From Rachicladosporium sp. CCFEE 5018 (taxonomy: Eukaryota; Ascomycota; Dothideomycetes; Cladosporiales; Cladosporiaceae): a DNA stretch of 15,946 bases. Shown here one piece after another: positions 6,856 through 15,269 of this stretch (its first letter is position 1; each line of letters starts with the position of its first letter). Location: positions 405,428 to 421,373 of the forward strand of contig KZ111166.1 of the NCBI GenBank assembly GCA_002077045.2, given 5' to 3'. Made by a program: the position numbers and the translations under genes. The notes under the pieces are model-generated. The model had not been told where the DNA came from, did not search any database, and saw only the letters and a list, made by a program, of their open reading frames with translations.

Positions 6856-8868
6856 ATGGCTCGTCAATACGGAGTCTACGGCAAGCGCTCGCGAGCCGTG
6901 CACAACACAGTCGACATCTTCGGCAGTCCTCAGAACCTCGCACCCTCGCCAAAAGAAGTCACCGCAGTCAACGACAAACGCGGCGATGCAACGACTGTGC
7001 TTGATACCGAGACGGAGAAGCTCACAGCAGCGTCACCACAGAGACCTCGGAGACCGTTGAGCCAGCGGAATGACAATAGTGTACTGCCGATCCAGTCGAA
7101 GCGAAAGCCGCAAAGAAAGGATCCTCGGCATGAGGCCAAGGTCCCCTGCGCAGCGCCGGAGGACTCGTACATTAAAGGGGATGCGAGAGAAAGAGCCATA
7201 GGTCAGGAAAATCGCAAAGGTTTAGATGCTGCCAGCAGATTGGGCGAAGAGGTGCACGACGAGGAAGCGATTAAACCCGTGCCACCAGCATCTGCGGTTC
7301 GAGGATACGACGAGGACAAAGCCGTGCCGACGGATGTTACAGTAGAGCCCACAGTAGTACTGTCGGCGATCTTGACGCCTCCAGAAGATGTGGATCACCC
7401 AGCGGAACAGCCCGACGACATCTACTTGTCTCATTGCAGACCACTCCTGAACCTCACTGCGCACGACATCTGCTCTTTCACGGATTGGGCATCACAACTG
7501 GCTGAGCACTTCCTCCTCTCGAAGATTGCAGAAGCATCCTTTGGCGAGGTCTATCGTCTGACTCTCGACCCAAACATTCCCTTCGATGCTCCCATCAGCA
7601 GGCTGAGAGACCAAGAGTCTGTGTTGAAAGTCATTGCCCTCAAAAGCCCTGCAGAAGCCCTGCCGAAAGGGAAGCGCGAAAGGGACAGGGCGTTGAAGAA
7701 GGCAGTCGTCATGTCAAAGCCGGAGGATGTGGCGAGTGAAGTCAAATTGCTGCAAAGAATGACTAGCATACCTGGCTACACCAATTTCCGTGACGTACGA
7801 GTCTTGTCTGGTCGACCTGGGGAACCCTTTATCAGTGCGTGGAAGAGCTATAACGCGGATCAAAAGGCTGCGAAGAAAGATATGAGTATCTTCCCTGACC
7901 CAGCGAAGAAGGCTAGCTACGCGGACGATCAGCTTTGGGCAGTCATTGAGATGCAAGACGCGGGTACCGATTTGGAGAGACTGGTAGAGCGCGGAGAGTG
8001 CAGTGATGTCTGGACGATCTGGGATGTCTTCTGGCAGACTGTGATTGCATTGGCGAAAGGCGAGGAGGCGGCGGAGTTCGAGCATCGTGATTTGCACTTG
8101 GGCAACATTTGCGTTCGAAACTCTGGAGCATCGACCGAGATCGACATAACGAAGACGCTGGGCTTTACCGGAACCGAAGCGACCTTGATTGACTACACCA
8201 TCTCCCGTGCCCTGATGGCCAGCTCCGGCCATGCCAATTCCGAAGTCGCGTTCATTGACCTTGCCGACGATCCTCACATCTTCAACGGCGACTCCACCTC
8301 CGAGTACCAATACGACATTTACCGGTACATGCGTAATGCAGTCTACTTCTTGTCGCCCATCGCGCCATTCCTACGTCCAGACACTTCGGAGCCAACGCCC
8401 TGGCGCGATTTTCATCCTGTCACGAACTTGGTCTGGCTGCACTACATCCTGTACACGCTCCTCGAGCAAATTTCATGGCCCAGTGCAAGTCGTGCGCCCG
8501 CAGAGAAGAAGATTGAGGAATGGAAGCGGTGGAAGCGGGCGAATGATCTCGAGTTCGTGCTCCTGAAATGTTCGGGCTTACTCGAGCCGTTCTCGAACGG
8601 CGTGAATGGAGTCAGTAAGGCTGGAGATCTGGTGGGATTGGCTTTGGAAGAAAGATGGCTAAGAGATGGAGACGTGATTGGAGCTGTGAGCGATGACGAA
8701 GTCGAAGACCTGGCAGGGCAAGTCGTGAATGCTGGCGACCTTGCGATCCGACTGGGAGGACTAGAGATTGCTGGCCATGACAGGCATGCAGCAAAGAACC
8801 ACCTCGCGCCAGCTAAGGATCACCATATCGTGGCTCCCGACGCCAGACGATCGAGCAGGAAGAGATAA
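6856..8868 (+). CDS. Haspin-type atypical protein kinase (histone H3 Thr3 kinase)
   Basis: Nuclear mitotic kinase that in studied eukaryotes phosphorylates histone H3 on Thr3 and so helps place the chromosomal passenger complex (Aurora B) at centromeres. The chosen start is ATG 6856 (670 residues, MARQYGVYGKRSR...); the open frame continues upstream only to a GTG, and the RQYGVYGKRS motif fits a fungal haspin N-terminus. Residues 1 to about 200 are charged and disordered. The kinase domain follows: loop KIAEASFGEVY (223-233), ATP lysine K258 in VLKVIALK, a SEVKLLQRM helix, EMQDAGTDLE, catalytic HRDLHLGN (H410, D412, N417), and LIDYTISRAL, where DYT (D446) replaces DFG. HRDLHxGN and IDYTxSR are the haspin signatures. 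A DIYRYMR stretch and a C-terminal WLHYILYTLL helix match the haspin-specific lobe. The first two glycines of the usual GxGxFG loop are replaced by Ala. No intron is needed. Confidence 0.93.
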   Translation: MARQYGVYGKRSRAVHNTVDIFGSPQNLAPSPKEVTAVNDKRGDATTVLDTETEKLTAASPQRPRRPLSQRNDNSVLPIQSKRKPQRKDPRHEAKVPCAAPEDSYIKGDARERAIGQENRKGLDAASRLGEEVHDEEAIKPVPPASAVRGYDEDKAVPTDVTVEPTVVLSAILTPPEDVDHPAEQPDDIYLSHCRPLLNLTAHDICSFTDWASQLAEHFLLSKIAEASFGEVYRLTLDPNIPFDAPISRLRDQESVLKVIALKSPAEALPKGKRERDRALKKAVVMSKPEDVASEVKLLQRMTSIPGYTNFRDVRVLSGRPGEPFISAWKSYNADQKAAKKDMSIFPDPAKKASYADDQLWAVIEMQDAGTDLERLVERGECSDVWTIWDVFWQTVIALAKGEEAAEFEHRDLHLGNICVRNSGASTEIDITKTLGFTGTEATLIDYTISRALMASSGHANSEVAFIDLADDPHIFNGDSTSEYQYDIYRYMRNAVYFLSPIAPFLRPDTSEPTPWRDFHPVTNLVWLHYILYTLLEQISWPSASRAPAEKKIEEWKRWKRANDLEFVLLKCSGLLEPFSNGVNGVSKAGDLVGLALEERWLRDGDVIGAVSDDEVEDLAGQVVNAGDLAIRLGGLEIAGHDRHAAKNHLAPAKDHHIVAPDARRSSRKR

Positions 8869-9889
8869 TGCGCTCTCGTACTCTACGTCAACAAAGCTAT
8901 GGACGGTTCTAATATTGTACCAAATGTGTTCAAGTGCGCTGGCTGCCGCGGCAAAGGCTACAATGGTGATACCACGTCAAAGGGTGGAAGCCCAATGATC
9001 GTCATGAATGAGGCCTCTCACTGATTCGAAGAGGTGCATCAAGACAAGGTGGATGCAACTTCGTCTCCGAGAGCAGCGTGTGACGGAAAACCGTACCAGA
9101 TCACTCAACGCGCACGCAAGTCTTCAAAACCGTATGCCAATACTATCTGCTCATATGAAAGATGCCCGTTGCCCGCTGCGCTGTGCTCATAATTTACCCC
9201 TCGCGATGTCCAAATACTAATCTTCCTCCCAGCGAATTCAAACGCGCCACCTCCCTACATGATCCCATGTCCAATGTGCTGTCCACCCACCAACAGTGAT
9301 GTCTGCCGCGCCCGTGAGCATGACGGCCTCTCTTAGTATACGTTCCCCATCCCTCGAAAAATGCCAAACATGTAGCCTCGCCATCCAGTGTGCTATCTCT
9401 CGCTGCGCTATGCGAAGAGAAAACGCCTTCAAATATCCGTGAGAAAGATTTGTGAAAGATTTGTTGTCGCTCTACCGGTGAGGGTGAGGATCAGAGAATG
9501 ACCCACCCTAACGCCGTGAACGCCATGTAAAGAGTCCAAAGGAAGAAAGATCCAAAGCCCAGAACGCGAAGCAAGTCCAAGATCCAGTACGCGCAAAGAA
9601 AAGTGACGAGTATATAGCATTCCAATATTCCAGCGAAGAGCTGATTTCGCAGACGGGGTATCCCGAGTAGTCCAAATCGCAAAGAAGAGCAAGAGCAAGA
9701 GTAAGAGTAACATCCACAAGCAACTCGAAAGTAATAGAAGATAGCGCCATCGCGCCTCTCAGCGGACCACGCGACCTTCCAGTGCTTCCACAGGCTGCGC
9801 CAGGTAGTACTTCATCAGTCTGATGGTTCAGCGAGAGACCAGTAAACTCCAATAGTGTATTTTCATATGTGTCTGTGGGCCACATGAGG
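8869..9889. other. Convergent 3' region between haspin and Whi3-like gene
   Basis: About 1 kb holding both 3' UTRs. No gene is supported. Small minus-strand frames at 9491-9885 are Leu/Phe/Ser-rich because that strand is pyrimidine-rich, as the hydrophobic translation in more than one frame shows. The frame 9008-9220 (+) starts at ATG but has no recognisable feature. It also contains a hexamer repeat near 9685-9708. Confidence 0.6.
9685..9708 (+). repeat. Short AAGAGC/AAGAGT hexamer repeat
   Basis: Four consecutive hexamers of the form AAGAGY lie about 180 bp downstream of the Whi3-like stop (minus strand). On the minus strand one frame encodes a run of leucines, which explains the poly-Leu translation there. 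Confidence 0.6.
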
Positions 9890-11635
9890 CTAGCGCCCCA
9901 TGTTGCGGTCGCTGAACCCCTGACGGGGATCCTGCTGGTTGTCGCGGCGTGGATAACGGGTCCTCGTGTTGGGAGTGCCTGTCATACTCGCACCAATGCC
10001 GTTGCTGTGGCCGTTGCCGTTGACTAGGCCCTCGCCATTCACGTCACCGATACCTGCGCCATTCGACTGCTGGTCGTACATGTGATAATGGAACGTCTGA
10101 TTGAATGCATTGGGGCCAGTAGACCAGGGACTAAACGGAACATCGCCCAGAAAGGCGTTGCCACCGGATAGCTGTCCAGCGTACCCTCCGTGGGCATAAG
10201 CATTGGCCAGTGGGTTTGGAGAAGTATGGCCATTCATAGTGGGTGCCGTGCGATGCGTGCCGTTCGTGTAGCCGTTAGTGGGAGGTGAGCTGTACCCGTT
10301 TTGACTCGCTGAGCCGTTCACGTAGCCATTGGTTGCAGGATTGGCTGGCGTGAAGCCAGGCGGTGAAGCTAGGCCTGGAGGCGGGCCCGCGATAGAGCCA
10401 TTAGCAAAGCTATTACCATAAGCTGCCTGCATGTTCGAGCCACCATTCATCTGAGGTCGATGCATATTGTTCGGATTTTGACTCGATCTCACTCCAAGCG
10501 GATTCTTTGAGTAGCTGAGTCGTAGACCGCCTTTGACACTGTTGTGCAGCAGATGTCCAGAAAGTGCGTTCATCGCTCTCGTTGCATACGTGACGTCCTC
10601 AAATTCAACGAAGCACATAGGTCCGTTGTTCTTCACGCGACACACTAGGCGCTTGTAGCCGCGCTGCCTGGAGAATGCCTGCTTGAGCTCGTCCTCAGAC
10701 ACGTCCACGGGCAAGTTGCCGACGTAGACAGTGTTGCAGGGCGAGTTGGCCAAATCTGCAGGGTTGGGTGGAGGCGTCTGTCGCTCGCCCTGCCTGCGTG
10801 GCGAGTAGAAGCTGTTGCCATTGTTGTACATATTCGTGATGTTCGTTGGCGAGATTGGGGATTGCAAGGCACCATTGGGGCTGCGTTGGGACTCGAAGTA
10901 ATTCGTGTTGAATGCCATACCTGGTGGCGATGCGCCATTTGTTGCGAGTGTCAGACGTTGCATGCGATCGAATGCTGCTTGGAAATCGGCCTGCTCCTCC
11001 GATCGAGATCGCTGCGATGATTCGTTATGTTGAGCGTATGCGACTGGGTCGCTGAGAAGACGACCAGTGTCTTCGTCGGCTCCAGATCCATTGATGAGAT
11101 GCTTTCCGGACATGCGATTGCGATCGTCGTATGCACTGTTGGCGAGTGGCGATCTTGGCGAGAATAGTTCTGGAAGATGCCTATTTTCAGGTGCATTCGA
11201 GGAACTGGATGCAAAGCCATTTGGCTGCGGTAAAGGAGGGGAGATCTTTGGTGGAGAACGCCATGGCTGTTTGATTTTGGATGATCCAGATGACGGCGAT
11301 GGAAGACCGTTCGTGTTCTTTGGCGACTTGGAACCCACTTGATGCTTGCACTCGCCCATTGTAGGACGCCTGCCATTTTCGACACTGTTGTTCATCTGGA
11401 CAATCAGTTTCGACTGCCCCGAAGGATCTGGCTTGCCGTCAAGTATCGAGCGCGCTTCCATTGCCCCCAGGTTGGAGCGGAAATGCGCAATAACAGTCGC
11501 GTAGCCGTCATCCTCTGGAAACCGAGATGCAACGATCTCCGTATCAATCAGGTCCCCGGAGAACATGAACATGCCTCTGACGGTCTCATCGCTTATGCTG
11601 TGATGCAGCTTGCGAACTGTGACTGACGGCACCAT
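9890..11635 (-). CDS. Whi3-like RNA-binding protein, RRM-containing
   Basis: Cytoplasmic RNA-binding protein like yeast Whi3/Whi4, which bind cyclin and other mRNAs and control cell size, G1 entry and, in filamentous fungi, nuclear-cycle asynchrony through condensates. ATG at 11635 gives 581 residues; an open frame reaches TTG at 11662, but an in-frame stop lies just before it. Residues 2-82 form an RRM-like region (VTVRKLHHSISDETVRGMF ... SKLIVQM). Residues about 90-300 are a Ser/Pro/Asn-rich linker with several SP sites. The clear RRM is at about 301-376 with RNP2 VYVGNL (303-308) and RNP1 GPMCFVEF (338-345), followed by KGGLRLSYSKNPLGVR, a very close match to the Whi3 RRM end as I know it. 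Residues about 390-560 are Asn/Gly-rich with repeated NGY/NG units, a likely phase-separation region. There is no long polyQ tract as in Ashbya Whi3. The stop is TAG at 9890-9892. Confidence 0.88.
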   Translation of the reverse strand: MVPSVTVRKLHHSISDETVRGMFMFSGDLIDTEIVASRFPEDDGYATVIAHFRSNLGAMEARSILDGKPDPSGQSKLIVQMNNSVENGRRPTMGECKHQVGSKSPKNTNGLPSPSSGSSKIKQPWRSPPKISPPLPQPNGFASSSSNAPENRHLPELFSPRSPLANSAYDDRNRMSGKHLINGSGADEDTGRLLSDPVAYAQHNESSQRSRSEEQADFQAAFDRMQRLTLATNGASPPGMAFNTNYFESQRSPNGALQSPISPTNITNMYNNGNSFYSPRRQGERQTPPPNPADLANSPCNTVYVGNLPVDVSEDELKQAFSRQRGYKRLVCRVKNNGPMCFVEFEDVTYATRAMNALSGHLLHNSVKGGLRLSYSKNPLGVRSSQNPNNMHRPQMNGGSNMQAAYGNSFANGSIAGPPPGLASPPGFTPANPATNGYVNGSASQNGYSSPPTNGYTNGTHRTAPTMNGHTSPNPLANAYAHGGYAGQLSGGNAFLGDVPFSPWSTGPNAFNQTFHYHMYDQQSNGAGIGDVNGEGLVNGNGHSNGIGASMTGTPNTRTRYPRRDNQQDPRQGFSDRNMGR

Positions 11636-11648
11636 GATGCGCGTAAGA

Positions 11649-11660
11649 GCCGCGCGCGGC
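11649..11660. repeat. 12-bp perfect GC palindrome just 5' of Whi3-like start
   Basis: GCCGCGCGCGGC is self-complementary and lies 14 bases before the ATG on the minus strand, inside the presumed 5' leader. As RNA it could pair only between molecules or form a small stem, so its effect on translation is an inference. Confidence 0.5.
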
Positions 11661-11693
11661 AAAGATACCTAGTCGCGATTCTCACACCGGGAA

Positions 11694-11707
11694 GTGTGCG
11701 CGCGCGC
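11694..11707. repeat. 14-bp alternating purine-pyrimidine (GT/GC) tract
   Basis: GTGTGCGCGCGCGC alternates purine and pyrimidine without a break, a composition prone to Z-DNA under negative supercoiling. It is about 60 bp upstream of the Whi3-like start codon, near the GC palindrome. Confidence 0.5.
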
Positions 11708-11965
11708 AAAGCGGTGCGACGCGGTATGTATGTGCGAAAGATTGCCCCAACAGGATGGGAGGCTCTGTGACTGCGGTCGCGAGAAAGCGACCGACGCGCC
11801 CTCGCTTTGACTGGCTCCGGTACTCGAAGGCGCACAGTCCACGCGCAATGCAGATAAGGCGGAAGTGGCGTCGATCGTGGGGAAGCTGAGGGTGCGTGCC
11901 TGGAGTAGTCTGGACGATTGCGACACTACAGAAGAATACGAAACTGAGGGTACGAGTGAAGGTTT

Positions 11966-11981
11966 GGAGAGAAGAGAGAGG
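11966..11981 (-). promoter_or_regulatory. CT-rich core-promoter tract of Whi3-like gene
   Basis: The minus strand reads as a CT-rich stretch (plus-strand TGGAGAGAAGAGAGAG) about 330 bp upstream of the Whi3-like ATG. CT-rich blocks next to transcription starts are common in filamentous fungi; the assignment here rests only on composition and position. Confidence 0.3.
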
Positions 11982-13233
11982 TGAAGTCGGCGACGAACCT
12001 ACGCGCAGAAGTATCGCGCGCCGGGGCAAGGATACACAGTAATCGTGCCTGCTGTTGACCTTTAGGTTGACTGCCAGCAGCTGCCGAGCGGATGCATGCA
12101 AGTGCGCTCCCCGAGCTTGGGTCGGCAGCCCTGTGCTATTGCCTTTGGTACCTCGAGTCGCACCTATCACAGCAGGTCCATAGGCGTCGTACGATGTGCG
12201 AATACTCAACATCGCGTATATCGCATTCACTGCTGCCCTTGGGCGCAGAATTATTGTCACCAATGTGGATGACCTTCGCGAAAAGCTGGTCCATCACAGA
12301 CGCTATCAAAAGTTTCGCTCGAGGCCATTCCTAATCGTCGTTTTGATTGGCTACCCGTCGCTCGCCTTGCCCACCTGTCAGAAGTTCGGAATTCCTCGAA
12401 TTTGTGGGAGGGTGTCAGCAGAACTAGGACTGTCTCAGCTGCGCGGCCTTAGCGACGCTATGCACACTGCCAATCACGGTCGACTCTCTCACTGCCCTTC
12501 GACAATGCCGAACTTCTCGTACCCGGTCAGCGGACGGGGTCCGATCGAAGAGCATGCAGCCCACCCAGTCAGCAAGCCGCTGCCCCCCGGCATCGTCGTC
12601 TGACCGGTGTGACGGGCGTGATTGAGCTCGATGCGAACCCCGCAATCGCATGGATGCATGAACAGCCTGGCCCAGAGAAAGCCGAAGCGTCCCAGAACTA
12701 TCGCATCGGATCTGCTAGCAGCGGCCCAGCGGCATCGCATAGACTAGCGGGCGGAAAGCTACTGCATTTGATGGTCATGTGATGGGTAGGGCCGAAGGTG
12801 TCGTAAGGCAGACTGTAGGGCGACTGGTACTTCAACTTCACGACTCCTCTCGCGAGTGCGACAATTCATGACATTGCGCTTATCAGTGTCTTCGTGCCAC
12901 ACAAGATCAGGAACGGGTCCGGCTAGATGCACACAGGCACGGTGCGACTAACAGGGAAGGTTCGATACGCCATGTGACTGCCACGTCCGCCCTACCGTGT
13001 GGTTGCGCAACAGAGCGGCATTGCTGTTATCGCATTGTGTGTGCCGGATGCCAAATAGCGCAACCACTATCTTCATGGACGCCAGCGCAGACATGTCGCC
13101 ACGGCTGCTGAGTGCTAGGCTTGTCCATATGAACCAGCTCGTGTCGCCGCGCACTCGAACGACCATTGCGACCATTAAACCGCCATGGAATACCTCCGCG
13201 ATCTCTGAAGCACTACATCAAATTGGGCAAACC

Positions 13234-13257
13234 GGCAGCGGACTTGCTGCCGCTGCC
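13234..13257. repeat. 8-bp inverted repeat with 8-nt loop
   Basis: GGCAGCGG (13234-13241) and its exact reverse complement CCGCTGCC (13250-13257) are separated by ACTTGCTG. The stem is GC-rich and would be stable in RNA. It lies about 400 bp beyond the STRAP-like stop; no U-tract or known RNA motif is attached. Confidence 0.45.
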
Positions 13258-13652
13258 ATCGTAATCAGAGAACTGGCATGGCTCGGAGACAACTCCCGCG
13301 ACCATGCAGTGTTATGTTACACAAAGCACTGCCGAATCAACATCTATCTTCAAGATCTTGAGGTGTCGCCTGCGCTACTTAACCTGCACAGCCATAATTG
13401 ACGGGGGTCAAGGCGCTGCGTCGCCAACAGCGCAAGGCCTGTTTGAAGTGCTTCTCTGTGGATGTACACAAACCGCCCTCAGTGACACACATTCCCTCGG
13501 TCGCACCAGATGTGTCCTGTCTTCTCTTCGGATCCCTGGGCCCTTGTCACTATCTGCAAAGCTCCAATCGCTGCGACGCAGCGAGCCTGCAAATGGCCAT
13601 ACGCTACGACTTCATTCCTTTCACCTTGTCTTACTCACTTGCGCAGTCCCAC

Positions 13653-14705
13653 TCACCGCCAAAGCCCATACCCTCCCTCGCCATACTTCCACATCTTCAC
13701 CGTCCCGTCCTCACTCCCCGTAGCGTAGACCCTCCCATCTGGGCTCCAGCCCACAGTCCACACAGGGCCGTGGTGTCCGCGGCCAGTCTCGACCTCCGCT
13801 TCCTGGTCGTAGTCCCAGACGTGTACCCATGTATCGCTGGGACTCCCAGTGACGAACTTCCTTGCCGGTCCGTTCAATGCGACAGATGCGACATCGCAAT
13901 CCAGCGAGAGGTGTTTGAGTAGGGTGAAGGGTGCGGTGGGGGAGAGGAAGTAGATGTCATTTCCTGCTGCTACTGTGATCGTTCCGGCGTCGTCTGAAGA
14001 AGTGCCGGAGAGTGTAGAGTTCAGTTCGCAGGATGTTGGCGGGCAAGCCAAAGCGAACGTGTGTATCAGAGTCGATGTTCGCAGGTCGTAGAAACGGAGC
14101 TTGGCATCTTCACAAGCTGTGAGCAAGATATTCGGGTCCCTTGTCCAGATCACAGACTTGATCGCAGCCGTATGATCGCCCGCACCAATCTCAAAGGAAG
14201 GACATTCCGGCGCAGTCGCAGCGTCCGAAGTAGCATTCACAGCGCGCTCAATGTCCCAAACCCTCAGCTTCTTCTCCATTCCCCCTGTCGCACACAATGT
14301 CGGTCTCTGTCCAGGTGGAAACGCCACAGCCCTCACAATATGCGCATGCTGCAACGTCGCCAGCGTCTCTCCTGTGAACGTATCCCAGATCTTCGCACTA
14401 AAATCCGCGCTCCCTGTTGCCGCTAGCGTGGCATCTTCACTCAGCCTTGCGCTCCATACAGCGCCTTTGTGCCCGATGAAAGTGCCGATCCAGTCGCCCG
14501 TCAAGCCATCGCGGAGCATGGGATTGTTATCTTTGCAAGCGGAGATCATGTAGTATTGCGGAGCGCTAGAGGAGGAGCCAAGTTCGGAGGAGAAGGTCAG
14601 GTGCGTTATGGGACGCGAGTGGCCATGACAGGTTAGGGGGACTGTCTTTATTGTGGAAGATGAGATGGCTTTGGTTTCGTCCTGGCGTTTGAATGCGAAG
14701 TCCAT
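13653..14705 (-). CDS. STRAP/UNRIP-type WD40-repeat protein
   Basis: A 350-residue seven-bladed-type WD40 scaffold starting at ATG 14705. In animals STRAP/UNRIP binds the SMN-Gemin complex for snRNP assembly and TGF-beta receptors; the fungal role is less clear, so a scaffold in RNP assembly or signalling is an inference. Strong matches to the STRAP pattern as I know it are PLTCHGHSRPI (23-33), SACKDNNPMLRDGLTGDWIG (55-74), then GHKGAVW (78-84), ATGSADFSAKIWD (96-108), a GMEKKLRVWD blade, HVWDYD, GRGHHGPVWTVGWSPDG, GSEDGTVKMW and the terminal YGLW. eIF3i is the nearest look-alike but lacks the PMLRDGLTGDWIG stretch. The annotated stop (TGA at 13653-13655 on the minus strand) overlaps a strong GTGAGT donor, so the last codons may differ in the spliced mRNA. 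It is divergent from nudE. Confidence 0.88.
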   Translation of the reverse strand: MDFAFKRQDETKAISSSTIKTVPLTCHGHSRPITHLTFSSELGSSSSAPQYYMISACKDNNPMLRDGLTGDWIGTFIGHKGAVWSARLSEDATLAATGSADFSAKIWDTFTGETLATLQHAHIVRAVAFPPGQRPTLCATGGMEKKLRVWDIERAVNATSDAATAPECPSFEIGAGDHTAAIKSVIWTRDPNILLTACEDAKLRFYDLRTSTLIHTFALACPPTSCELNSTLSGTSSDDAGTITVAAGNDIYFLSPTAPFTLLKHLSLDCDVASVALNGPARKFVTGSPSDTWVHVWDYDQEAEVETGRGHHGPVWTVGWSPDGRVYATGSEDGTVKMWKYGEGGYGLWR

Positions 14706-14994
14706 CTTGTCTAGTGTATGCTGTGGTCGTTAGGTCGTGGATAGCTTTCGTAGCAGGTCGTAAGTCGTTATGTCAAGTAAGGCAAGCAGATGCAATGTCG
14801 TCGCCAGACTCCAACGCCATTCTACTCCAGTCCACGCAATTGTCTCCTGCACCTTAACGGCCAGTAAGGAGGGCAATGCTGGGATGTGCTGTTTGGTGGT
14901 GACTTTTGTGACGGTTACAGCCGTAGCCTCCCCTGGCAACTGCGATGATCAACATCCACTTTCACATGCACGCACTCTTGTGACTACGCAAACA

Positions 14995-15039
14995 CGACGA
15001 CAACGACGAATGACGAACGACGACCACCTTAACCGACGA
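14995..15039 (+). repeat. Cluster of four CGACGA motifs
   Basis: CGACGA occurs at 14995, 15004, 15018 and 15034 with GACGAA/AACGAC variants between them, so the block is a degenerate triplet-like repeat. It sits in the middle of the divergent promoter and could bind a factor or be simple slippage. Confidence 0.45.
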
Positions 15040-15077
15040 CCGCGAGGCCCTGCTCCTGGCTAGCGTATCCTGGACAC

Positions 15078-15085
15078 AATATATT
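15078..15085 (+). promoter_or_regulatory. TATA-like AATATATT upstream of nudE
   Basis: A palindromic AT-rich octamer in otherwise GC-balanced sequence, about 190 bp upstream of the nudE ATG. It is a plausible TATA element for nudE, by sequence only. Confidence 0.25.
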
Positions 15086-15269
15086 CTTGCGCTCAATCCA
15101 TAGCATTGACTGCTGATCACCGCCTCCTCCGACCCACCGAGCATCACCAACAAGAGCATTCTCCAGATAGCGACCGAATCGCGTGCACTCTGAGCGCATC
15201 TAGCAGAGTGCGAGACTATACAGCCGCGTCCCGGCAATGTCGCGTTAGCAGCGCAAGAGCAGATCGATT

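Larger units (their letters stand above)
11636..13652. other. Long intergenic region between Whi3-like and STRAP-like genes
   Basis: About 2 kb that must hold the Whi3-like promoter and leader (left side, minus strand) and the STRAP-like 3' end (right side). Open frames at 12196-12603 and 12997-13401 (+) begin at GTG and show no domain; 12092-12334 begins at ATG but is also unrecognisable. I saw no tRNA, transposon end or degenerate AT-rich block. The left side has a GC palindrome, an alternating pur-pyr tract and a CT-rich block; the right side has an 8-bp inverted repeat at 13234-13257. A small non-coding RNA or an unannotated multi-exon gene cannot be excluded. Confidence 0.6.
14706..15269. 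promoter_or_regulatory. Divergent promoter region (STRAP-like gene and nudE)
   Basis: About 560 bp between two start codons pointing apart. It holds a CGACGA cluster at 14995-15039, an AATATATT palindrome at 15078-15085 about 190 bp before the nudE ATG, and no supported ORF. Short open frames on both strands here lack domains. Confidence 0.55.

Noticed and set aside
7714..8310. 198-residue open frame on the minus strand
   Set aside because: It lies entirely opposite the haspin kinase domain, has no recognisable domain, and is explained as a shadow of the conserved coding frame.
11682..12263. 193-residue minus-strand open frame upstream of the Whi3-like gene
   Set aside because: No recognisable domain, and it lies in the presumed promoter and leader; an in-frame stop separates the RRM gene from anything directly upstream in its own frame.
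12957..12970. GGTTCGATACG, resembling a tRNA B-box
   Set aside because: The five bases on each side do not pair as a T-stem and no matching A-box or acceptor stem is visible.
12997..13401. 134-residue plus-strand open frame
   Set aside because: It begins at GTG rather than ATG and has no recognisable motif; not supported as a gene.
13398..13922. 174-residue open frame on the plus strand
   Set aside because: It overlaps the STRAP-like gene antisense, shows no domain, and its composition is that of a complementary shadow.
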